From assembly GCF_036227125.1 (NCBI RefSeq), contig NZ_CP109435.1, positions 8,246,001 through 8,310,000 on the forward strand: a DNA stretch of 64,000 bases, written 5' to 3'. A program made the translations under genes and the position numbers. Below the pieces are notes generated by a model. It searched no databases, was not told where the DNA came from, and worked only from the letters and a program-made list of their open reading frames with translations. Each line of letters begins with the position of its first letter. Within the stretch, counting starts at the first letter, position 1. Of this stretch, positions 8,001 to 17,164 are shown in pieces. The stretch is from Streptomyces sp. NBC_01485 (lineage in GTDB: Bacteria > Actinomycetota > Actinomycetes > Streptomycetales > Streptomycetaceae).

Positions 8001-9646
8001 AGACGGGCCGGGCCCGCGTCCTGGTGCGGGTGGGAGGGGTCGAGTCCGGCGGCCCGTACGGCGCTGTCGTCGGCGTCCAGGAAGGCGGCGAGGCGGGTGG
8101 GGGAGTCGGCGGCGAGCAGCAGGATCCGCTCGGGTTCGGCGACTTGAAGTGCCGGACGGGCCGGGGCGGCGGGGCGGTTCCCGCGGGCGCCCGGCGCTTC
8201 CTCCAGTACCACGTGCGCGTTGATCCCGCCGAAGCCGAACGCGTTGACGGCGGCCCGGCGCACGGGCTGTCCCGCGGTGGTCTCCCAGTCGGCGGCCTTC
8301 TCCAGGGTGCGGAACCGGGTGCGGGCCAGGGCCGGGTGAGGGTCGTCGCAGTGCAGCGTCGGGAGCAGCGTGCGGTGGTGGACGGCGAGCGCGGCCTTGA
8401 CCAGGCCGGCGACCCCGGCGGCGGGCATGGTGTGCCCGATCATCGACTTGACCGACCCCAGCACCGCTTCACCGTCGCCGGGTCCGAACACCTCGGCCAG
8501 TGTGATGAGTTCGGCGCCGTCGCCCGCCGGGGTCGCGGTGCCGTGCGCCTCCAGCAGGCCGATCGAGCCGGTCTCGGCGGGGTCGAGCCCCGCGGCCCGC
8601 CACGCCTGCCGCACCGCCTGCGCCTGACCGCCCGGATCGGGGTTGACCAGCCCGGCCGCACGGCCGTCGCTCGCCACCCCGGTGCCCCGGATCACGGCGT
8701 AGATCCGGTCGCCGTCGCGCTCGGCGTCGGCGAGCCGTTTGAGGACGACGACGCCCGTGCCCTCGCCGATCAGGATGCCGTCGGCGTCCCGGTGGAAGGG
8801 GCGGCTGCGCTGGCTGGGGGAGAGGGCGCGGAGCTGCGAGAAGACGCTCCACAGGGTGATGTCGTGGCAGTGGTGGACGCCCCCGGCGAGCATCAGGTCG
8901 CAGCGCCCGGAGGCGAGTTCGCCCACCGCCTGGTCCACGGCGACCAGCGACGAGGCGCAGGCCGCGTCCACGGTGTACGCGGGTCCGCGCAGGTCCAGCC
9001 GGTTGGCGACCCGGGAGGCGGCGAGATTGGGCACCAGGCCGATCGCCGACTCGGGACTGTCCGGGCCGAGCCGCTCGGTGAACGCCGCCCGCACCCGGTC
9101 CAGTTGATCGCCCGTCAGATCGGGCAGCAACTCGCCCAGGGTGCGTACGAGTTGGCCCGCCGTCCGCACCCGCTGGTCGAGCCGGACCAGGCCGGGGGTG
9201 AGATAGCCGCCCCGGCCGAGGACGACGCCGACGCGCCCTCGGTCGGGGAGGCGGTCCGTGCCGCCCGCGTCGTCCAGGGCGGCCGAGGCCACGTGCAGGG
9301 CGATCAACTGGTCGGGTTCGGTCCCGGCCACCGAGTTCGGCATGATCCCGAACCGGGTGACCTCCACCGCCGCGAGCCCGTCCACGAACCCGCCCCGCCG
9401 CGCGTACACCCGGTCCGCGACGGCCGGGCCGGACGCGCTGCCGGGACGGTAGTACTCGGCGTCCCAGCGCCCGTCCGGCACCTCCCGGATCGCGTCCACG
9501 CCGTCCCGCAGGTTCCGCCAGTACGCGTCCAGGTCGCCCGCGCCCGGCAGCAGCACCGCCATCCCGACGATGGCAACAGGAACTTGACGTGCAGTCACCA
9601 TGTCATGTCTGTCGGCGAGTTGGGACGACGTCACCGCGGCTCTCAC
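5039..9646 (-). CDS. PUFA-synthase-like subunit: KS-AT-DH-phosphopantetheinyl transferase
   Basis: About 1,535 residues from the GTG at 9646, which overlaps the upstream stop (GTGA); ATG 9601 is an alternative start. Domains in order are a ketosynthase (about 20-470; Cys230 in DAACASS, then EAHGTAT and IGHTMPAAG, a full C-H-H triad), an acyltransferase (about 580-880; Ser662 in GHSVGEW), a hot-dog dehydratase/product-template-like region (about 1005-1330; His in LLDHCFF) and a Sfp-type phosphopantetheinyl transferase (about 1340-1530; GIDIAEV and FWAAKEAVAK). No ACP or KR is present, so it must work with the upstream KS-AT-ACP-KR protein. The fused PPTase implies the system activates its own carrier proteins, as PfaE does in PUFA clusters. 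Confidence 0.88.
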   Translation of the reverse strand: MRAAVTSSQLADRHDMVTARQVPVAIVGMAVLLPGAGDLDAYWRNLRDGVDAIREVPDGRWDAEYYRPGSASGPAVADRVYARRGGFVDGLAAVEVTRFGIMPNSVAGTEPDQLIALHVASAALDDAGGTDRLPDRGRVGVVLGRGGYLTPGLVRLDQRVRTAGQLVRTLGELLPDLTGDQLDRVRAAFTERLGPDSPESAIGLVPNLAASRVANRLDLRGPAYTVDAACASSLVAVDQAVGELASGRCDLMLAGGVHHCHDITLWSVFSQLRALSPSQRSRPFHRDADGILIGEGTGVVVLKRLADAERDGDRIYAVIRGTGVASDGRAAGLVNPDPGGQAQAVRQAWRAAGLDPAETGSIGLLEAHGTATPAGDGAELITLAEVFGPGDGEAVLGSVKSMIGHTMPAAGVAGLVKAALAVHHRTLLPTLHCDDPHPALARTRFRTLEKAADWETTAGQPVRRAAVNAFGFGGINAHVVLEEAPGARGNRPAAPARPALQVAEPERILLLAADSPTRLAAFLDADDSAVRAAGLDPSHPHQDAGPARLGIVDPTAKRLSLARRAIAKQRPWHGRSDVWFRPSPLLGEGHGRLAFLFPGLEGDFTPQVDDVAAHFGLPALPVDGDRTGDVGRHGFGVVAVGRLLDTALRRSGIVPDAVAGHSVGEWTAMAAAGLYAGDEVDAFMAGFDPDSVTVPGLAFGAIGASAEQVLAALREEGGTAAGLVLSHDNAPGQSMVCGPEAAVDAFVRAFRARGVLSQVLPFRSGFHTPMLQPHLGPIKEAADRFRLHPPHTPVWSGTTAAPFPADETGIRSLFVRHLLEPVRFRQLAESLYAAGHRVYVQVGPGQLGSLVGDTLGGHDHLVVAANSPHRTGLAQLRRVATALWAAGATVAPSLTPATGAKAQRPPVQLDLGGALVSLAPERLTELRAELRAELRPAPIHTASSGAPSPLDALVARSPMAAELSALLRETADTAAALMTAGASRAATPAPQRPVGPRHSTVHVSPDTMPYLLDHCFFPQRPGWPDVADRWPVVPATTIVQHIMDAARDAAADAAQGSAPGRVPVAVHGARFEEWLTATPAVDVQVTVTPEGQDDPDRLAVSFGPRARATVELATAYPTPSPAPWPVDPDAERAPDHTAAQLYDERWMFHGPAFQGVTELTAIGDRHVRGVITTPPAPGALLDNVGQILGYWIMATRTERTVVFPVGMREMRFHGPHPVPGTEVGCLVRITDLTDTFLEADVQLTVEGAVWAELYGWQDRRFDNDPTTKPVERFPEFNTLSEARPGGWQLLHERWPDLASRELIMRNSLGGVERSRYAEHPPRGRRQWLLGRIAVKDAVRQWLWDQGEGPVFPAELRVHNDEAGRPYVTGVHGRVLPALDVSLAHCAEAGVAIVRPHTPGPGPGIDIAEVADRTPETLAAALGTDELRLLHGLSTNTGDTDSTGRTGDSEALWFARFWAAKEAVAKAEGTGFGGRPRDFTVLDATPSGDRLTVAGRLERAYTVHCAPAANPPRLPDRSYVVAWTTGHTTPEEYEAR

Positions 9647-12600
9647 CAGCCCGAGGCGGTGTAGACGACGGCGGTGGCCGACTCCTCGCCCCAGGCGAGC
9701 TCCCGCAGCAGCGCGGCGGTGCCCTCCTCGGGGTCGATCAGCCGGATGCCGCGCCGGGCGTACTCACGGGCCAGCTCCACCCCGACCATGCCGCCGTGAC
9801 CGGCCGCGGGCGCCCACGGACCCCAGTGCACGGTCACCGCGCGCTGCCCGCTGCGGGCGGCGAAGGCCGCGCCGAGGGTCTCCAGCGCGTCGTTGGCGGC
9901 GGCGTAGTCCACCTGGCCCCGGTTGCCCAGGACCGCGGAGATCGAGCCGAACAGCACGGTGAACGCGGGCGCGGCGGGCAGTTCCTCCAGCGCGGTGAGC
10001 AGGGCGTCCGCGCCGGTCGCCTTCGTGCCGTAGACCCGCTGGAAGGACTCGGCGGTCTTCTCGGCCACGAGCCGGTCCTCGATCACCCCGGCCGCGTGGA
10101 CCACCCCGTCGAGCCGGCCGTGCTCGGCGTGGATCTCCTTCACCGCCTGGAGCACCGCCTCGGGCTCCCGGAAGTCGACGGAGCGGTAGCGCACCTGGCT
10201 GCCCAGCGCGGTGAGTTCACTCAGCGTGGCGGTGATCTCCCGCTGGGCCAGCAGGAGTTCGGCGGCGCGGTTGATCTCGGCCGGCTTCATACCGCCGCGG
10301 GCGGCGAGCGCCGCGCGCAGTTCGGCCGGGGTGCGCGCGGCCACGGTGTCCGAGGCCTCGGGACCCTCCGGTGCGGGGGTACGGCCGAGCAGTTCGAGAC
10401 GGCAGCGGGCGGCACCGGCGAGCGCGGCGGCGAACTGCGCGGTGATGCCCCGCGCCCCGCCCGCCAGCAGCACCACCGAGTCCCGGTCCAGCCCGAGCGC
10501 GGCGGCCTCGGCGGCCCCGTCCCCGGCCGGTCCGGCGCCCGTGCCGCCGAGCGCGCCGAGCGGCGCCTCCACCAGCTCGAAGCCGTGCCGGCCGGCCGCC
10601 GTCCGCAGCACGACCGGGGTGCGGTCCGGCGCGACGGCCTCCGCGACCACCGCGTCCGCGACGGCGGACGGCGAGGCGTCGGCGAGGTCGACGACCCGGG
10701 CGAGGGTCTGCGGGTACTCGTGCGCCACGGTCCGGAACAGACCGCGCAGCCCCGCCGTCCGGGCGTCGGGCGCCTCGTCGTCGACGCCCCGGACGGCCAG
10801 CAGCCACCGCGGACCGCGCGCCAGGGCCGCCTTGAGGACGGGGAACGCGTCGGGCAGGACGGGCGTGTCGTCGGCGGCCGGGAGGGCCCCGAGGTACAGC
10901 ACGCCGTCCACCGGCCCGTCCGCCTCCGTCAGGACGTGATCCCGGGCGCGGACGTCGACCTCGGCGCCGTGCGACACCAGCCGCGCGGCGACCTCGGAGG
11001 CGTCTTCCCCGAGGACGGTCCAGCGGGTACCGGAGAGGGCGGTCGCCGGGTCGGCGGGAGCGTCGTCGAGCAGGACCGGCCGCAGCACGAGCCGCCGGGG
11101 CGGCTCGCCGGTCACCTCACTCGCGACCTCCGCAGCCGGTACGGGCTTCCTGGCCGTGACGGACTGACCGGCGTCGGTCGCCGGTACGGGTACGGGCGCG
11201 GGTGCCGGTCCGCCCAGCCGGGCCGTCAGCCAGTCGGTCACCGCGGCGGCCGTGCGCGCCTTCGTCAGCTCCTCCAGCTCGTCGTCGTCCATCGCGGTGA
11301 GGTCCGCGCCGGCCCCGGCGCCCAGCCGCTTGGCCAACTCGCCCGCGATCTCGGCCCGTTTGATGGAGTCGACGCTGAGGTCCGCCTCGAGGTCGAGGTC
11401 GGGCTCGATCATGTCGATGGGGTAGCCGGTGCGTTCGCTGATGATCTCCAGGACGAGCTGCTGGACGTCGGTGCTCCCGGTCGGCTCCGCGGAGACGGAG
11501 GCGGACACGGCGGCCGGTTGCGGTGCCGGGGCCGCCATCTCGATCTGTGCCGTGGGGAGTTGCGGCACCGCCTGGACGACCTGCGGTGTCACCACCACCG
11601 GCGAGGCGATCTGTGCGCCCGGGGCGGACCCGAAGTAGGTGAGCAGCACGTCCCGTTGGGCGGCGATCATCTCCCGGCTGGTGCGCAGGAATTCGGAGAC
11701 CAGCGCGTCCCGGTCGGACGGGACGCCGTGCGGGGGGTTCGTCGTCACAGTCGTCGCTGTCCTTTCGGCGGGGTCTACGACTCGTCTGGCCGGTGCGAGG
11801 GCACCGGGCAGGAGGGCGCCGGCGGCGGTGCGGACCAACTGCCCGTCGACCGTCCAGCCGGGCCGCTTCGGCGCAGGGGTGCGGACGGCGTCGACCGCGT
11901 CCCGGCCGCGCAGCAGCCACCCGGTGCGCACCGGCTGCCCAGCGACGGCGAGCCTGGCCAGCGCGTCGAGCCAGTCGCGCAGTCCGCCGCCGGGCCGGGG
12001 CTCACAGGCCACCGTGCGGTGCGGACGGTCACCGAGGATCTGCCCGACCAGCCGGGTCAGCACCGACCCCGGACCGGCCTCGACGAAGACGCGCGCCCCC
12101 GCCTCGTACATCGCCTCGATCTGCTCGGCGAACGCGACCGGCGCGCCGATCTGGGCGGCGAGTTCGGCCCGTACCGCGTCCGCGTCGAGGGGGTACGGGG
12201 CGGCCGTGCGGTTGGACCACACCGGGAACTCGGGCGCGTGCACCGGGCGGGCCGCGAGCGCCCCGGCGAACCGGTCGGCGGCACCGGCGACCAGCGGGCT
12301 GTGGAAGGCGCAGGCGACCGGGATGCGCTTGGCCCCCAGACCGGCATCGCGCAAGAGCCGTACGGCCTCGGCCACGGCGTCCGACGGACCCGAAATCACC
12401 GTCTGCGTGGGCGAGTTGCGGTTGGCGACGACGACGGAGTCCGGCGCGGCCGCCGTCTTCAACGCCTGCGCCACCTCCTCGGCACCGGCCGCGACGGCGG
12501 CCATGGTTCCGGGATCACCGCCATCGGACCCGTGGGATCCGTCGGGCCCGCCGGACCCGCCAGACCCGTGGGACCCGGCGGCTTCGAGGATCGCCGCCGC

Positions 12601-15600
12601 CCGTTCCGAGCTAAGTTCCAGCAGGGTTTCCGGGGTCAGGGCGCCGGCCGCGCAGAGGGCGACCAGTTCGCCGTAGCTGTGTCCGGCGGCCATGTCCGGC
12701 CGTACCCCGGCCGCGGTGAGCACGGCGTGTGCGGCGAGGCCCGCGATGCCCAGGGACGGCTGTGCCACGCGGGTGTCGGTCAGCGCGGCCTGCTGCCGGT
12801 CGTGTACGGCGTCGTCGAAGGCGGCCGGCGGGTACAGGGTGTCGGCGTGGGCGCGGCCGAGCTCCAGGTAGGCGCGCAGCTCGGGGAAGGCGACGAACAG
12901 GTCGGCGAGCATGCCGGTGCGCTGGCTGCCCTGGCCGGGGAAGAGGAAGGCGACCTTGGCGTCGCCGGGACCGTCCTGCCCGGCCCGGTGGACCCCCTGT
13001 ACCGGTTGGTGCTCGGCGGGGTCGGCGAGTACGCGTCGCAGCTTTGCGATCAGGTCGTCCACGTCCGTGGCCACGACCGCGACCCGTGCCGGGTCCCCGA
13101 TGGCGTCCGCGCGGCGCGCCGCGCCGAGCGCCAGGTCGCGCAGGCGCCACGGCCGGCCCTCCGCCTCCGCGGCCTTGAGGAGTTCCTCCATGGCGCGGCG
13201 GGCCGTGGCCTCGTCGCGCCCACGGAAGACGAACAGTTCGGCCGGCCAGGCGTCCAGTCCGCGCACCGGCGGCACGCCGTCGGCGTAAGCACCCAGCACC
13301 ACATGGAAGTTGGTGCCGCCGAAGCCGAACGCGCTGACCCCGGCGACCCGTTCCTCCGCAGGCGTCGCCCAGGGCCGGGCCTGCGCGTGGAAGGCGAAGG
13401 GGCTGCTGTCCGCGTCCCAGGCCGGGTTGGGGGCCTCGACGTGCAGGGTGGGCGGCCGGACGCCGGTGTGCAGGGCCAGCAGGGTCTTGATCAGGCCGGC
13501 GAGTCCTGCCGCGCACTTGGTGTGCCCGATCTGCGACTTCACCGAACCGATCACACAGCCGCCCGGCTTCGCCCCGGCCTCCCCGAACACCTCGCTGAGG
13601 ATGCGGAGTTCGGTGCGGTCGCCGACGACCGTCCCGGTGCCGTGCGCCTCGACGAGCCCGACGTCGGCCGGGGAGACGCCCGCGTTGCGGTAGGCCCGCT
13701 CCAGGGCCGAGCGCTGGCCCTCGGGCCTGGGGGCGGTGAGGCCGAGGGAGCGGCCGTCGCTGGAGGAGCCGAGGCCCTTGATGACGCCGTAGATGCGGTC
13801 GCCGTCGCGTTCGGCGTCCGCGAGCCGCTTGAGGACGACGCAGGCCACGCCCTCGCCGAGCGCGATGCCGTCCGCCGAGCCGTCGAAGGCCCGGGAGCGG
13901 CCGGTCGGGGACAGCGCGTGCACGGAGGCGAAGAGGACGAAGTCGTTGATGCCGTTGTGCAGGTCGGCTCCGCCGCACAGCACCACGTCGGAGGTGCCCC
14001 CGACCAGCTCCTTGCAGGCGACGTCGACCGCGGCCAGCGAGGAGGCGCAGGCGGCGTCGACGGTGTAGTTGGCGCCGCCGAGGTCGAGCCGGTTGGCGAT
14101 CCGCCCGGAGATGACGTTGGCGAGCATGCCGGGGAAGGAGTCCTCGGTGAGCTGCGGGAGCTGGTCGTCCAGGGCCGCCGGGACCTCGCCGTAGTACGAG
14201 GGCAGCACTGCCCGCAGCGTGGCCGCGTTCGACAGGTCGCTGCCGGCCTCCGCGCCGAACACCACGGAGGTGCGCGAGCGGTCGAACTCCCGTCCCCCGT
14301 CGCCGTATCCGGCGTCCTCCAGGGCCCGCCGGGCGGCCTCCAGGGACAGCAGCTGCACCGGCTCGACACTGCCGAGGGAGGTGGGCGGGATGCCGTAGCG
14401 CAGCGGGTCGAAGGGGATGCGGGGCAGGAAGCCGCCCCACTTGGACGGCGTCGACTCACCGTGGTGGACGGCCGGGTCCCAGCGGTCGGCAGGGACCTCG
14501 CCGACCGCGTCCACGCCCCCGACGACGTTCGCCCAGAAGGTGGGCAGGTCGGGCGCCTGCGGGAACATGCAGGCCATGCCGACGACGGCGATGTCGAGCG
14601 GCACGGGAGCCGGTGCCACCGGCTCCCGCACCTCCCACGACAGGCCCAACTCGGCGGCGCGCAGGGCGAGATGCTCCGCAGCCCCCGTGGTCACCGACTC
14701 GTGCAGCGCCGTGACCGTGGTGGTCGCCGAGCGCAGTACGGCAACCTCCCCGGCCATGAACATCCCCTCGGCGAGCTGGCGTTGCTCGTCGACGGGGGTG
14801 AGGGCGCCGTCGGTGTCCCGGGTCGTGCCCTTGCTGGCCATGCGCAGCCGGCCGACGTTGAGCCGCTCCAGCTCCTCCCAGATCCGGCGGTCGGCCACCC
14901 CCTCGGCGCGCAGCCGGGCCTCCTGCTCGCGGTAGCCGGCGGCGAACGGGCTCGGCACGCAGCGCGTGGCGTGACCCGGCGCCGACTCCAGGAGCGTGGT
15001 GCGCTCGGCGTCCATGACCTGCCGCTGGAACAGCGGCCGGATCGCCCCGTGCGCCACCGCCTCCTCGGTGAACAGGTACGCGGTGCCCATCAGCACGCCG
15101 ACGGCCGCCCCGCGCGCGGTCAGCGGCGCGGCGAGCGCGGCCACCATCGCAGCCGACCGCTCGTCGTGCACACCGCCCGCGAAGAACACCTCGACGTCCG
15201 ACGCGTCGCCGCCGCCCAAGTAGTCGTCCAGGACGGCCAGTTGGGCCTCCCAGAGGGGGAAACTGCCGCGCGGTCCGACGTGCCCGCCGCACTCCGAGCC
15301 CTCGAACACGAACCGGCGCGCCCCGGCTTCGAGGAACTGCCGCAGCAGCCCCGGCGACGGCACGTGCAGGAAGGTCCGGATGCCGTCCCGCTCCAACGCC
15401 TGCGCCTGGGACGGCCGTCCGCCCGCGATGATCGCGTGCGTCGGCCGCAGCTCCCGTACGGCCTCCAACTGGGCGGTGCGCACGTCCTCCGGGGCGAAGC
15501 CGAGCACGCCCACGCCCCAGGGCCGGCCGGCCACCGCGTCCCGGGTCTCGGCCAGCATCGCCCGCGTCCGCGCGCCGTCCGCCAGCGCCAGCGCGAGGAA

Positions 15601-16614
15601 CGGCAGCGCCCCGTCGGCCGCCACCGCCGCGGCGAACGCGGCCCCGTCGCTCACCCGTGTCATCGGCCCCTGCGCGACGGGCAGTCGCGTCCCGAGCGCC
15701 CGGCTCATCGGCGACCCGTCCCGCAGCGCCCGTACCGCCGTGTCGTCGCCTGCGGCGTCCAGGACCGCGTCCCGCAGCCCACGCACCGTCCGCCGTACGT
15801 CACCCCAGCGCTCGGCGAACCGGGCGGCGAGGAAACCGTCCTGGCCCACCGGGAGCAGTTGGGTGCGAAGGTCCTGCGCGCCGAGCAGGGCCGCCACCGC
15901 CTCCGGCCCGGCGCCCTCCGCGAGCCGCGGGGCGTCCGGGCCGCGCCGCAGCAGGACCCGGTGACCGGCCAGGACGACGGTCTCCGAGCCGTCGAGGGTG
16001 CGCAGCGCCGCGGCGGCCGGCTCGGGCAGCGCCGACTCGGCGAGCAGCGCGAGCTGGCTGTCCAGGACGACACCGGCCGCCCCGCCGGCCACCGCGGCGG
16101 CGGCCGTGCGCGGGCCGATGCCGCCGCACGCCCACACCGGCAGGGCCAACTCGGGTGCAGCGAGGAGCTGTTGGAGCAGGACGAAGGTGTTCAGCTCGCC
16201 GATCCGGCCACCGCACTCGGCGCCGCGAGCGATCAACCCGTGCGCTCCGGCGCGTACCGCGTCCCGCGCGTCCGCCAGGTCGGTGACCTCCACCAGCACG
16301 CGGTGGCGCGCGGTGAGGTCGGCGATCGGCCACGACGCGGCGGCAGCCTCTGTAGTGAGTACGACCGTGTGCGGGCCGTCGGATCCCAGGTCGGCGGGGG
16401 TGAGCCGGCAGCGTGCGCCGACCCGGACGCCGAAGCCGCCCGGGGACGCGCGGCGCAGCCGGGAGAGGGCCTCGCGGGATCTTCGGTCGCCGGACCCCAG
16501 GTCGAGCACGCCGAGACCACCGGCCCGGCCGACGGCGAGAGCGAGCCCCGCGTCGGGTTCGCCGAAGGGAGTGATGCCGATGATCATGTCCTCGGAACGC
16601 ACAGCGGACGTCAT
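9643..16614 (-). CDS. PUFA-synthase-like subunit: tandem NPD barrels-KS-AT-ACP-KR
   Basis: About 2,323 residues from ATG 16614, which has CGGAGAATC just upstream; a TTG 15 bases earlier is less likely. Residues 1-560 hold two 2-nitropropane-dioxygenase-type flavin barrels, each with an ECGG phosphate-binding motif, resembling the PfaD enoyl reductase. Then come a KS (about 665-1090; Cys856 in DAACASS), an AT (about 1200-1500; Ser1313 in GHSYGE), an ACP (about 1690-1770; Ser1750 in SVDSIK) and a KR (about 1965-2290; GGARGI, catalytic Ser in FGSISA, Tyr in DYAAAND). A Gly/Ser/Asp-rich insert lies within the AT. Together with the next gene it supplies KS, AT, ACP, KR, DH, ER-like and PPTase functions for iterative chain building. 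It is the first gene of the six-gene operon. The product is unknown; the layout resembles PUFA-like loci conserved in Streptomyces. Confidence 0.88.
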   Translation of the reverse strand: MTSAVRSEDMIIGITPFGEPDAGLALAVGRAGGLGVLDLGSGDRRSREALSRLRRASPGGFGVRVGARCRLTPADLGSDGPHTVVLTTEAAAASWPIADLTARHRVLVEVTDLADARDAVRAGAHGLIARGAECGGRIGELNTFVLLQQLLAAPELALPVWACGGIGPRTAAAAVAGGAAGVVLDSQLALLAESALPEPAAAALRTLDGSETVVLAGHRVLLRRGPDAPRLAEGAGPEAVAALLGAQDLRTQLLPVGQDGFLAARFAERWGDVRRTVRGLRDAVLDAAGDDTAVRALRDGSPMSRALGTRLPVAQGPMTRVSDGAAFAAAVAADGALPFLALALADGARTRAMLAETRDAVAGRPWGVGVLGFAPEDVRTAQLEAVRELRPTHAIIAGGRPSQAQALERDGIRTFLHVPSPGLLRQFLEAGARRFVFEGSECGGHVGPRGSFPLWEAQLAVLDDYLGGGDASDVEVFFAGGVHDERSAAMVAALAAPLTARGAAVGVLMGTAYLFTEEAVAHGAIRPLFQRQVMDAERTTLLESAPGHATRCVPSPFAAGYREQEARLRAEGVADRRIWEELERLNVGRLRMASKGTTRDTDGALTPVDEQRQLAEGMFMAGEVAVLRSATTTVTALHESVTTGAAEHLALRAAELGLSWEVREPVAPAPVPLDIAVVGMACMFPQAPDLPTFWANVVGGVDAVGEVPADRWDPAVHHGESTPSKWGGFLPRIPFDPLRYGIPPTSLGSVEPVQLLSLEAARRALEDAGYGDGGREFDRSRTSVVFGAEAGSDLSNAATLRAVLPSYYGEVPAALDDQLPQLTEDSFPGMLANVISGRIANRLDLGGANYTVDAACASSLAAVDVACKELVGGTSDVVLCGGADLHNGINDFVLFASVHALSPTGRSRAFDGSADGIALGEGVACVVLKRLADAERDGDRIYGVIKGLGSSSDGRSLGLTAPRPEGQRSALERAYRNAGVSPADVGLVEAHGTGTVVGDRTELRILSEVFGEAGAKPGGCVIGSVKSQIGHTKCAAGLAGLIKTLLALHTGVRPPTLHVEAPNPAWDADSSPFAFHAQARPWATPAEERVAGVSAFGFGGTNFHVVLGAYADGVPPVRGLDAWPAELFVFRGRDEATARRAMEELLKAAEAEGRPWRLRDLALGAARRADAIGDPARVAVVATDVDDLIAKLRRVLADPAEHQPVQGVHRAGQDGPGDAKVAFLFPGQGSQRTGMLADLFVAFPELRAYLELGRAHADTLYPPAAFDDAVHDRQQAALTDTRVAQPSLGIAGLAAHAVLTAAGVRPDMAAGHSYGELVALCAAGALTPETLLELSSERAAAILEAAGSHGSGGSGGPDGSHGSDGGDPGTMAAVAAGAEEVAQALKTAAAPDSVVVANRNSPTQTVISGPSDAVAEAVRLLRDAGLGAKRIPVACAFHSPLVAGAADRFAGALAARPVHAPEFPVWSNRTAAPYPLDADAVRAELAAQIGAPVAFAEQIEAMYEAGARVFVEAGPGSVLTRLVGQILGDRPHRTVACEPRPGGGLRDWLDALARLAVAGQPVRTGWLLRGRDAVDAVRTPAPKRPGWTVDGQLVRTAAGALLPGALAPARRVVDPAERTATTVTTNPPHGVPSDRDALVSEFLRTSREMIAAQRDVLLTYFGSAPGAQIASPVVVTPQVVQAVPQLPTAQIEMAAPAPQPAAVSASVSAEPTGSTDVQQLVLEIISERTGYPIDMIEPDLDLEADLSVDSIKRAEIAGELAKRLGAGAGADLTAMDDDELEELTKARTAAAVTDWLTARLGGPAPAPVPVPATDAGQSVTARKPVPAAEVASEVTGEPPRRLVLRPVLLDDAPADPATALSGTRWTVLGEDASEVAARLVSHGAEVDVRARDHVLTEADGPVDGVLYLGALPAADDTPVLPDAFPVLKAALARGPRWLLAVRGVDDEAPDARTAGLRGLFRTVAHEYPQTLARVVDLADASPSAVADAVVAEAVAPDRTPVVLRTAAGRHGFELVEAPLGALGGTGAGPAGDGAAEAAALGLDRDSVVLLAGGARGITAQFAAALAGAARCRLELLGRTPAPEGPEASDTVAARTPAELRAALAARGGMKPAEINRAAELLLAQREITATLSELTALGSQVRYRSVDFREPEAVLQAVKEIHAEHGRLDGVVHAAGVIEDRLVAEKTAESFQRVYGTKATGADALLTALEELPAAPAFTVLFGSISAVLGNRGQVDYAAANDALETLGAAFAARSGQRAVTVHWGPWAPAAGHGGMVGVELAREYARRGIRLIDPEEGTAALLRELAWGEESATAVVYTASGW

Positions 16615-16742
16615 GATTCTCCGAATCAAGGGTGAGACTGCACGGTGGGGGTTCGGGACAGCAAAGGCGGCTCACCGGATTCCGGCGGGGATCAGGTCCA
16701 CCGCGGAACGCCGTTCTAAAGCGCGTGCTCGAAACGCGTTGA

Positions 16743-16772
16743 AAGGTAGTGCGCTTGTTACTCACTGGTCAA
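16743..16772 (-). promoter_or_regulatory. Candidate promoter of the PUFA-like operon
   Basis: On the minus strand TTGACC (16,772-16,767) and TACCTT (16,748-16,743) are spaced by 18 bases, giving a sigma-70-like promoter about 130 bases upstream of the start at 16,614. Seen by eye only. Confidence 0.35.
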
Positions 16773-17051
16773 CGATCGAACGAGCGGCCGGTATCCAGCC
16801 GTAGTTTTTCGGTCAGTGAGGGTCGCAGGTCCAGGGCGTAGGAAAACGGTTGAATTCCTTTCGGGCGCTGCTGCGTTCACTCCCCACTCACACTGTGGAA
16901 ACATGAACGACCGTAAGAAATAGGTTCCTTTGGACCGCATGTCCGCATCGGAACGCACATTCCCGGCGTGGCGCGGGCTGGCGGGAAAATTCTGCGTGTC
17001 GGCCATGGAGTGACCGGGAAGAGTGCGTGCAGCCGTCCTGTGAGACAGGTC

Positions 17052-17080
17052 TTGACGTGGGTCGAGCCGTCGCGAAGACT
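17052..17080 (+). promoter_or_regulatory. Candidate promoter of the LacI-type regulator
   Basis: TTGACG (17,052-17,057) and AAGACT (17,075-17,080) with a 17-base spacer, upstream of the regulator start. The perfect palindrome begins 5 bases after the -10 element, a fitting place for autorepression. Confidence 0.4.
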
Positions 17081-17084
17081 GGAA

Positions 17085-17098
17085 TGACTACGTAGTCA
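17085..17098. promoter_or_regulatory. Palindromic operator TGACTACGTAGTCA
   Basis: A perfect 14-bp palindrome with a central CG, the form typical of LacI-family operators, lying between the candidate promoter and the start of the LacI-type gene. The most economical reading is that it is that protein's own binding site. Confidence 0.6.
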
Positions 17099-17164
17099 GG
17101 CCGGTCCTCGGGAGGTCGTCGACCGGCCTGGCTGCGTGGCCACCGCCCCGATCGGAGCGCCCCC

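Larger units (their letters stand above)
16615..17164. other. Divergent intergenic region between PUFA-like operon and LacI gene
   Basis: No credible gene is seen in these 550 bases; the open frames here have poor codon use and cross both promoter areas. It holds the likely promoter of the minus-strand operon (16,743-16,772) and the promoter and palindromic operator of the LacI-type gene (17,052-17,098). Base composition is less GC-rich than the flanking genes, as expected for a control region. Confidence 0.6.

Noticed and set aside
9589..16635. A 2,348-codon plus-strand open frame opposite the PUFA-like synthase gene
   Set aside because: It is the antisense shadow of a GC-rich gene: low-complexity Arg/Gly/Ala composition, no domains, whereas the minus strand encodes clear KS-AT-ACP-KR domains.
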